This document shows, piece after piece, positions 15,182 to 20,466 of a DNA stretch of 20,466 nucleotides (its first letter is position 1; each line of letters begins with the position of its first letter). The stretch is taken from the NCBI GenBank assembly GCA_015233285.1, contig JADFYA010000015.1:1-20466 (forward strand), in the 5' to 3' direction. The stretch is from Deltaproteobacteria bacterium. GTDB lineage: Bacteria; Desulfobacterota; JADFXK01. Under the pieces are notes generated by a model that was not told where the DNA came from, ran no database searches, and saw only the letters and a list, made by a program, of their open reading frames with translations. A program made the translations under genes and the position numbers.

Positions 15182-17065
15182 TCACTCCGGCAATTCCTTC
15201 TCCTCAAAATCCATCTGAATGTCCACCTCGTTGTCCTCGAGGTTTCGTGTTAGATGGGGATATCGTTTTTCAAAGACGTGGATCATACCACCGTTCTCCT
15301 TTAGGACGTGGGCGAGAAATCCCTTATAATCGTTCTCCTTGGCGATCTTTTCTAAGGCTTCCAGGAGATGAGAACCGACGCCCTGGCCCTGAAAATCCTC
15401 TGAGACCATTAAGGCGATCTCGGCTCTGTCGTGCTCGGCCTGGGCGTAAGAGCCAATGGCCATGATTTCCTTGTGTCCACCCCTGGACGTGAGACCGATA
15501 ATGGACATATTCTTTCGGTAATCCACGTTGGCCCATTCCTCCTGGATGGCTTTGTGCGGAAAAAGCCGGCGATGGTAGAAGAACCGGTAGTAAATGGTTT
15601 CAGCCTGGAGCGAATAAAAGAAATTTCGAAAGGCAAACTCATCCGAAGGCAGCAAGGGGCGAAACTCGATCGTCTTCCCGTTTTTGAGTTGAACCGTGTT
15701 TTTATAGCCTTCAAGAAACATAAGGTCTTCCTGGTGGGGCGGGAGCTGGTCCGAAAAGATATAATGGCGCTTTTTGGCTTCGTTGATCAACCCCTCCCGA
15801 AACTTGGGGTGAGCGATTTGAGCCAGTTCCATGACCCGCTGATAAATGCTTTTCCCCTTGAGCTCGGCAATGCCGTATTCGGTGACTACAAAATTGACGT
15901 CGCCCCGCGTGGTGGCCACCCCGGCTCCTTCGCTGAGGTTAGCCACGATGCGCGACACTTGTCCATTCTGCGCGGTGGAAGGCAAGGCAATGATGGAAAA
16001 CCCACCCTTAGACATGACGCTCCCCCGGAGAAAATCAACCTGATCTCCTATACCGCTGTAGAACAGGTACCCGATTGAGTCTGAGCAGACCTGCCCGGTC
16101 AGGTCGACTTCCAGGGCGGAACTGATGGAAATTAGATTGTCGTTCTGGGCAATGTTGGTCGGGTTGTTCACGATTTCGGAACCCAGGAAACAGAACATCG
16201 GATTATTGTCAATGTAGTCGTAGAGCTGCCGAGATCCCATGCACAGGGACGCGACCACTCTTCCGGGCAGCAGGGACTTTTTTTTGTTGGTGATGACTCT
16301 CTTCTCAAAAAGCGGCAAAAATCCATCCGTGATGACTTGAGTATGGATGCCCAGGTCTTTCTTGGTATCAAGAAATTTGAGAATAGCGTGGGGGAGTTGG
16401 CCAAACCCGATCTGGAGGGTCGCCCCGTCGTTGACCAGTTGTGAAACGTAATGGCCGATCCGCCGGGCGATTTCGTTATCCGCAATTCTGGTCAGACCTT
16501 CGACCAGGGGTTCTTCATGCACAACCAGATAATCGATTTCATCGATGTGAACGAAACTGTCCCCCATTGTCCTGGGCATCTTTGGATTAACCTGGGCGAT
16601 GACCAGGTTGGAATTTTCCATGCCGGACCGGGTGATGTCCACCGAAACACCCAAACTGCAATAGCCGAACTGGTCCGGAGGGCTGACCTGAATCAGAGCC
16701 ACATCCAGGCCAATGGTTCTGTTGGCAAAAAGCTCGGGGATTTGAGAAAGATAAGCGGGAACATAATCTATCTTGCCTTCAAAAGCCACCTTGCGCATAG
16801 TAAAGCTGATAAAGAAGAGCTTGAGCGAAAAACGGCTGAGGAAGGCCGGGTCGCTGACGTATTCGGCCAGCGTCAATGACAGCATCTGGTAAATCAAGAT
16901 GTCCTGCAGGCTGGGATCGCCCACCATGGCCCTTATGAGATGTTGGGGCTCGCCGCAGCCCGTACCGATAAACACCCGGCTGCCCTTCTTTATCTTGGAA
17001 ATAGCCTGTTCAGCACTGACCACTTTCCCTTTGCAATTTATGTTTAGCCAGTCAAGATATTCCAT
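15182..17065 (-). CDS. acetyl-CoA hydrolase/CoA-transferase fused to a GNAT domain
   Basis: 627 residues. The first about 450 form an acetyl-CoA hydrolase / 4-hydroxybutyrate CoA-transferase-type enzyme: VFIGTGCGEPQHL near residue 31, DVALIQVSPPDQFGYCSLG (121-139), GATLQIGFGQLPHAI (214-228), ISSALEVDLTGQVCSDSIG (314-332) and VVTEYGIAELKG (393-404). Residues about 465-605 are a GNAT acetyltransferase domain with acetyl-CoA loop QGQGVG (559-564). The first half would move CoA between acyl groups or hydrolyse acetyl-CoA; the second might acetylate a protein or small molecule, or sense acetyl-CoA. GGAGGG lies about 7 bases before the ATG. Transcribed alone, it converges with the flavin reductase gene, leaving 121 bases that hold no clear gene. 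Confidence 0.92.
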   Translation of the reverse strand: MEYLDWLNINCKGKVVSAEQAISKIKKGSRVFIGTGCGEPQHLIRAMVGDPSLQDILIYQMLSLTLAEYVSDPAFLSRFSLKLFFISFTMRKVAFEGKIDYVPAYLSQIPELFANRTIGLDVALIQVSPPDQFGYCSLGVSVDITRSGMENSNLVIAQVNPKMPRTMGDSFVHIDEIDYLVVHEEPLVEGLTRIADNEIARRIGHYVSQLVNDGATLQIGFGQLPHAILKFLDTKKDLGIHTQVITDGFLPLFEKRVITNKKKSLLPGRVVASLCMGSRQLYDYIDNNPMFCFLGSEIVNNPTNIAQNDNLISISSALEVDLTGQVCSDSIGYLFYSGIGDQVDFLRGSVMSKGGFSIIALPSTAQNGQVSRIVANLSEGAGVATTRGDVNFVVTEYGIAELKGKSIYQRVMELAQIAHPKFREGLINEAKKRHYIFSDQLPPHQEDLMFLEGYKNTVQLKNGKTIEFRPLLPSDEFAFRNFFYSLQAETIYYRFFYHRRLFPHKAIQEEWANVDYRKNMSIIGLTSRGGHKEIMAIGSYAQAEHDRAEIALMVSEDFQGQGVGSHLLEALEKIAKENDYKGFLAHVLKENGGMIHVFEKRYPHLTRNLEDNEVDIQMDFEEKELPE

Positions 17066-17302
17066 CAGGTTACCCTCCAGAGTTAAAGCAGTTTCTCGGT
17101 CAAATCCGAATCCCGGCGTTCAAGCCAACCTATTCAATCATTGCCCCAGGCAAAAATCAAGGATGATCTCGTGAAAGATGGGCAATATTTAAGTTGGCCG
17201 GGGTAATTTCGGAAACCTTCACAATACTAAATGCCCAGTTTAAGCTAGAGGATATCGCCACTCAAAAAATTGTGCGGTCCCCTGGGTGACTCGAAAAACA
17301 TC
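17066..17302. other. divergent intergenic region between CoA-transferase and tRNA-Glu
   Basis: No open reading frame with gene-like properties. On the minus strand a weak promoter-like pair, TTGATT and TGAATA 18 bases apart, lies about 75-105 bases before the CoA-transferase start. It is too degenerate to assert. Confidence 0.3.
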
Positions 17303-17331
17303 TTGACATCGGCTCGTCCATGGTCTATAAA
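17303..17331 (+). promoter_or_regulatory. sigma70-type promoter of tRNA-Glu
   Basis: A perfect -35 TTGACA (17303-17308) and a near-perfect -10 TATAAA (17326-17331) are separated by 17 bases, which is the optimum. It lies 75 bases before the mature tRNA. Confidence 0.82.
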
Positions 17332-17348
17332 TATCTCTTTATGACAAA

Positions 17349-17367
17349 GGGGGCTTTTTCCGCCCCC
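17349..17367 (+). other. stem-loop in the tRNA leader
   Basis: GGGGGC (17349-17354) pairs perfectly with GCCCCC (17362-17367) across a seven-base loop (TTTTTCC). It lies between the promoter and the tRNA, so it is in the precursor transcript. It could guide 5' processing or act as a weak attenuator, but no T-run follows. Confidence 0.5.
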
Positions 17368-17406
17368 CTCCATAGAAAACTAAAGCCAAACTTCTGCGTC
17401 ACCCCT

Positions 17407-17481
17407 GGTCCCATCGTCTAGCGGTTAGGATAACGGCCTCTCACGCCGTAGACACGGGTTCGATTCCCGTTGGGACTACCA
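17407..17481 (+). tRNA. tRNA-Glu (anticodon CTC)
   Basis: Full cloverleaf with encoded CCA. Acceptor arms are GGTCCCA and TGGGACT (last pair G-T). The D-arm contains GTCTAGCGG. The anticodon stem ACGGC/GCCGT closes the loop CTCTCAC, giving anticodon CTC for GAG codons. The T-arm is ACGGG-TTCGATT-CCCGT, and the end is A-CCA at 17478-17481. It has its own promoter and terminator, so it is a single-gene unit. Confidence 0.95.
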
Positions 17482-17496
17482 CTACTCAGGTCGAAT

Positions 17497-17522
17497 CTGG
17501 GACATTTCCCAGGTATTTTTTT
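17497..17522 (+). terminator. rho-independent terminator of tRNA-Glu
   Basis: CTGGGA (17497-17502) and TCCCAG (17507-17512) form a six-pair stem with a CATT loop, followed by GTA and seven to eight T (17514-17522). Confidence 0.82.
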
Positions 17523-17713
17523 GACGCCGAACAAGCATTGAAAAATCTCCTCCTGCTCCCCGCCCTATCCTCTTGTCCGAAAAACCAATTAGGACCGATT
17601 GGCATACCTCCATGAATCCGTTTTGAGAACTTTTCCCTTGTCGACCGGCGGGTGTCTGCGTTCCGGCGTTCTATGGTAAATGTTGCCGATGGAATAATTC
17701 GGGACGCTCAAAC

Positions 17714-17754
17714 AAAAAAAGCCGCCAACTCCCCCTATTCAGGTATCAGCGGCT
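17714..17754 (-). terminator. likely terminator of the beta-propeller gene
   Basis: On the minus strand AGCCGC (from 17754) pairs with GCGGCT (to 17720) across a long loop and is followed by seven T (17714-17720 complement). It lies 30 bases past the stop of the propeller gene. The long loop makes it weaker than a standard terminator. Confidence 0.55.
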
Positions 17755-17783
17755 CCCATAGTTTTTTGACAGACAGTTGCTGC

Positions 17784-18797
17784 CTATTTTCCAACGACCA
17801 GAACTTCAAAGCTGCCTTTTACCATTACCGGTCTCTGTTTAGCTCCGGCCGGTACAGGTTCTGTCGGCTGGGCAAACTGTGCCCCAGGTAAATAGATATG
17901 GTGAGTTTTGGCGTCAATGGCCATTGTGCGTGACCCTCGCTGCGTTGCCACATTGTCCACTACTTCAAACTTGCCCGGAGAAGATTCTCGGACTACTGTC
18001 AGGGTCCCGTCGCCGTTGGCACTAAAAGCAAGTCCCGTCGCCGGGTCAAAGCCGTTTCCATCAACTTTTTCACCAATCGGCATCTGGGCAATTACTTTTT
18101 GCGCGTTTATGTCGAAAATCGTCATGATCTTATTATGGCAACCTGAAAATACTCTGTTATGTTCGGCATCCAGTCCCATGCCGGTAGGTTCTTGGCAAGG
18201 CTTCAATGACCACCTCTGAGATAAGCGGGTGTTGAGGCTGTCGATTTCCACGAGTTCATTGGTATCCTCGATATTCACGTAAACCTTTCCCTTGCCGTTA
18301 GTTACTGCGTATTCAGGTTTCCCGCCGATAGGAATTGTCTTCACAACTTTGCCTGAAACGGCGCCAATTACTGTTGCGTCTTTACTTTTACCATTAAATG
18401 TAAAGACTTTTTTCGAGGCAGGGTCATAAAGGATTGCATCCGGATTTTCACCGGTCTTGACCGTGCCCAGAACCTTCAACGTCTTCAAGTCGAAGATAGT
18501 TGCCGTGTCTGCTTTGCCGTTGCTGGTATAGCCCCGATTAAATTCAGGCGCCACAGCAATGCCGTGAACTCCCGGAGTGTCAGGGATATCGCCCACGACC
18601 TGATCAGTATCAAGGTCAATTACCATGACATGGGTGCTTCGGGATATGTATAGACGCCGGGCTGGTGTATCTGCCGTCAGATAATCCCAGCCCCCTTCGC
18701 CGCCGACTTTTAGCCTTTTGATGATGTGGTAGCCGGAATCACCGGCAAAGCAAGGCGCGGCGATGGCCAGAATACAAAAAATAAGGAATGATTTCAT
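17784..18797 (-). CDS. exported beta-propeller protein (YVTN / SMP-30-like)
   Basis: 337 residues with a clear signal peptide (MKSFLIFCILAIAAPCFA, cleavage likely after Ala18). It then carries repeated propeller blades of about 40 residues of the form xVxxTIPIGxKPEYAVxxxxGKVYVN and STHVMVIDLDTDQVVGDIPDTPGVHGIAVAP. Repeats such as GYTSNGKADTATIFDLKTLKVLGTV and NPDAILYDPASKKVFTFNGKS fit the YVTN family. Function is unknown; these proteins bind ligands or surface partners in the periplasm. GGAGGG lies 12 bases before the ATG. It follows the carbonic anhydrase gene by 138 bases on the same strand and may be co-transcribed with it. Confidence 0.82.
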   Translation of the reverse strand: MKSFLIFCILAIAAPCFAGDSGYHIIKRLKVGGEGGWDYLTADTPARRLYISRSTHVMVIDLDTDQVVGDIPDTPGVHGIAVAPEFNRGYTSNGKADTATIFDLKTLKVLGTVKTGENPDAILYDPASKKVFTFNGKSKDATVIGAVSGKVVKTIPIGGKPEYAVTNGKGKVYVNIEDTNELVEIDSLNTRLSQRWSLKPCQEPTGMGLDAEHNRVFSGCHNKIMTIFDINAQKVIAQMPIGEKVDGNGFDPATGLAFSANGDGTLTVVRESSPGKFEVVDNVATQRGSRTMAIDAKTHHIYLPGAQFAQPTEPVPAGAKQRPVMVKGSFEVLVVGK

Positions 18798-18870
18798 TTA
18801 ATTGCTATTCCCTCCGTTAGAGTAAAAAAGAAGTCGCGATGTCAGCGTTGAGGAATGGAGGGGAGAATGC

Positions 18871-18924
18871 GCGGGCGGTCACGCTGGGTTCCCCTTTGGG
18901 AGGTCTTGCCGCCCGCTGGGGAAC
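18871..18924. other. interleaved stems with H-type pseudoknot topology
   Basis: GCGGGCGG (18871-18878) pairs perfectly with CCGCCCGC (18909-18916), and GTTCCCC (18888-18894) with GGGGAAC (18918-18924). The second arm lies in the loop of the first stem and its partner just outside, one base away. On the minus strand it begins 11 bases past the carbonic anhydrase stop. Whether it forms in RNA is untested. Confidence 0.5.
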
Positions 18925-18935
18925 ATGATCACAGT

Positions 18936-19694
18936 TTAATCCATTTTTTTGGCCGGGGCAGCCTGGGCTGCGGCGTCTAATAATTTCGCCTGGTCGGGGT
19001 GCTGTCCCATCCATTCGACCTGGCCGGAGTCAAGATGATACATGGCGCCCACCAGCTTGATCTTGCCTTCTTTTGCGAACTTACGAATATCCGGACTTGT
19101 CTTGAGCAGGTCTTCAATGGATTGCCAAACATTGGCTTTGATGGCCGCGTCGACCAGGGCCTTGTCGGCCAGTTTCGGATCGGCCTTCTTAACCTTGGCC
19201 ACCGCCGTGTTAATGTTCTTGACCAGCGGCGGTAAACTTCCGCCCAGATGTGCCCCGGTGGCCACGGCGGTCACAGCCCCGCAACTGGTGTGCCCTAAGA
19301 CTAGGATAACCGGCGCGCCCAGATGCTCGACGGCATATTCGGCTGACCCGACTTCGTCCGCGTTAGCCACATTGCCGGCCACCCGGATGACGAACACATC
19401 GCCTATGCCCTGGTCAAAAATGATCTCCACCGGACCTCGGGAATCGGAACAACCGATCACTGCGGCAATGGGGTGCTGACCTTTAGTGGCCGTTTCTTCC
19501 CGGCGTTGTTTGTCGGCCCGAGGATGTTCGGCTTTTCCGGCCACATACCGGTCGTTACCCTGTTTAAGCCGCGCCAAAGCCTCATCCGGCGATATCCCCG
19601 GCCCGGCTGATGAGGCCCAGACCATGACGCCGGTCAAGCACATGGCCAAACCCACAAACAGCCCCATCCCTTTCTTCCTATCCGTCATCTTCAT
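18936..19694 (-). CDS. exported beta-class carbonic anhydrase
   Basis: 252 residues with a hydrophobic N-terminal segment (about 9-27, followed by ASSAGPG), indicating Sec-dependent export. Catalytic zinc ligands are visible: Cys82, Asp84 and Arg86 in IGCSDSR, and His135 with Cys138 in GHTSCGA. It catalyses reversible CO2 hydration; in the periplasm it could supply bicarbonate or buffer pH. An alanine- and lysine-rich tail follows the fold. Two in-frame ATGs are possible; the first is used because AGGAGG lies 6-7 bases upstream. A perfect inverted repeat (19709-19726) lies just upstream of that site. It is first in a two-gene unit with the propeller protein. Confidence 0.93.
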   Translation of the reverse strand: MKMTDRKKGMGLFVGLAMCLTGVMVWASSAGPGISPDEALARLKQGNDRYVAGKAEHPRADKQRREETATKGQHPIAAVIGCSDSRGPVEIIFDQGIGDVFVIRVAGNVANADEVGSAEYAVEHLGAPVILVLGHTSCGAVTAVATGAHLGGSLPPLVKNINTAVAKVKKADPKLADKALVDAAIKANVWQSIEDLLKTSPDIRKFAKEGKIKLVGAMYHLDSGQVEWMGQHPDQAKLLDAAAQAAPAKKMD

Positions 19695-19708
19695 TTTTCT
19701 CCTCCTGG

Positions 19709-19726
19709 TTTAAGATTGTTCTTAAA
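19709..19726 (-). promoter_or_regulatory. perfect inverted repeat before carbonic anhydrase
   Basis: TTTAAGA (19709-19715) and TCTTAAA (19720-19726) are perfect inverse complements with a four-base spacer. It sits directly upstream of the ribosome-binding site, as an operator or leader hairpin would. The regulator is unknown. Confidence 0.4.
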
Positions 19727-20127
19727 ATAGTCGTCTGTTCAATTTCCCCGGCCCTTGATAACTCTCCAGCATATTCACGCCGCAACGCCATCGCGAGACG
19801 CCATCCTGTCCATGTCGCCGAAAAATCAGATCTCAGTCCTCAGCCTTAACCAGCAACAATAGAATTGTGGTTTACATTTTTGCCTTTAGTTTCAGCTTAT
19901 TGGTCAAAACCCTAAGGCTATGCCATTTGACTCATAATTACCATGCCTTATCATGAAGAAATCTCGGTGTCAAGAGATATGGTCGATCCCCAATTCGCCA
20001 CCCACATTGATATCGTGATAAAATTAAGGCCGAGATAAAATTTCAAGTCCTTGGGCACCTGAGGACTCTTTAATTTTGTTCTATATCAACTTGTTGTAGG
20101 AATTGGTAGCCGATTGGGAAAATTTTA

Positions 20128-20156
20128 TTGACTTGCGCTACACAAGAAGCTATCAA
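20128..20156 (+). promoter_or_regulatory. weak promoter candidate before the right-edge ligase
   Basis: TTGACT (20128-20133) and TATCAA (20151-20156) are 17 bases apart. The -10 box is poor, so this is only a candidate. Confidence 0.25.
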
Positions 20157-20313
20157 GTAGCCATATTATAGCTGTGATGTAGCTCGTATCAGATTAAGAA
20201 TAGCTCTGACCGGCCCGATGAATCATTATCGCCTGCCCCAGACAAATTAGGCAGCCTTTCTGGATGCGCAGGGTTTCCAAACACCTGACTTCAAGAACAG
20301 GAGAGGGAAAAAG

Positions 20314-20466
20314 ATGAAAACCTTTTGCACATTGAGGCGAATGATCGCCCGAAACCTGGAATACCACCCCGAGAAAATTGCCTTCATCGAAGGCCCGAGG
20401 CAATACACCTTTCGAGAATTTGCCGACCGGACCCGAAGTATCGGAAACGCCCTGCTGGGGTTTGGC
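20314..20466 (+). CDS. AMP-dependent acyl-CoA ligase, N-terminus only (runs off window)
   Basis: The first 51 codons are inside the window. The sequence MKTFCTLRRMIARNLEYHPEK followed by IAFIEGPRQYTFREFADRT and IGNALLGFG is the standard opening of ANL-family ligases (rows of arginine/alanine helix, then a tyrosine-threonine-phenylalanine-arginine-glutamate YTFREF). GGAGAGGG lies 6-13 bases before the ATG. The family is about 500-560 residues, so the rest lies outside. It may be an independent full gene or, by position and orientation, the missing N-terminal part of the ligase truncated at 12099. Confidence 0.8.
   Translation, partial: MKTFCTLRRMIARNLEYHPEKIAFIEGPRQYTFREFADRTRSIGNALLGFG

Larger units (their letters stand above)
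19695..20313. other. intergenic region with few clear signals
   Basis: About 620 bases between carbonic anhydrase and the ligase start; more AT-rich than its neighbours and without a gene-like frame. It holds the palindrome at 19709-19726, a weak promoter candidate at 20128-20156 and small inverted repeats at 20148-20173 and 20269-20287. Confidence 0.5.

Noticed and set aside
15431..16078. 215-codon open frame on the + strand inside the CoA-transferase gene
   Set aside because: It is antisense to a well-supported enzyme, has no recognisable family and no ribosome-binding site; a shadow frame of a GC-rich gene.
20194..20403. Small antisense frame overlapping the right-edge ligase start
   Set aside because: No ribosome-binding site or family resemblance, and it overlaps a convincing start on the other strand.

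Overview
The window reads as a stretch of a moderately GC-rich anaerobic or sulfate-reducer-like bacterium. Desulfobacterota is the best guess, from gene content only: a flavoredoxin-type flavin reductase, double [4Fe-4S] proteins, a DUF169 protein, acyl-CoA metabolism and large hybrid kinases. No rRNA or taxon-specific marker is present, so this is an inference. No phage, IS or CRISPR signature was seen.

Left arm (1-8370, all + strand): a signalling cluster. It holds a solute-binding protein (5' end outside the window), an 1128-residue membrane hybrid histidine kinase (Cache-HAMP-PAS-HisKA-HATPase-REC-REC-Hpt), a REC/Hpt/CheA-like ATPase protein starting inside the kinase stop codon, a CheX-like protein, a stand-alone CheY-like receiver and a PAS-GGEEF diguanylate cyclase. 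The layout suggests ligand sensing feeding a branched phosphorelay with c-di-GMP as one output. No MCP, CheW or CheR/CheB is present.

Middle left (8377-12099, - strand): a probable acyl/acetate operon in the order AMP-dependent acyl-CoA ligase (N-terminus missing), AceTr-type acetate transporter, acyl-CoA dehydrogenase. A strong stem-loop inside the 3' end of the diguanylate cyclase gene probably terminates this operon.

Breakpoint (about 12075-12100): the truncated ligase meets, head to head, a second gene that also lacks its N-terminus, a [4Fe-4S] protein on the + strand. Neither has a credible start or ribosome-binding site, so this looks like a rearrangement or assembly junction. The window ends with a fresh ligase N-terminus on the + strand (20314-20466), which would fit the other end of an inversion.

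Middle right (12032-15060, + strand): two double-[4Fe-4S] proteins, DUF169 and a flavoredoxin-like flavin reductase, probably a redox module. A nested palindromic repeat lies before the flavin reductase, and a decayed copy lies at 978-1127.

Right arm: a CoA-transferase/acetyl-CoA hydrolase fused to a GNAT domain (-), a tRNA-Glu(CTC) with a clear sigma70-type promoter and terminator (+), then an exported beta-class carbonic anhydrase followed by an exported beta-propeller protein (-). An interleaved stem arrangement (potential H-type pseudoknot) sits between these last two. About 620 bases without a gene precede the ligase start at the right edge.
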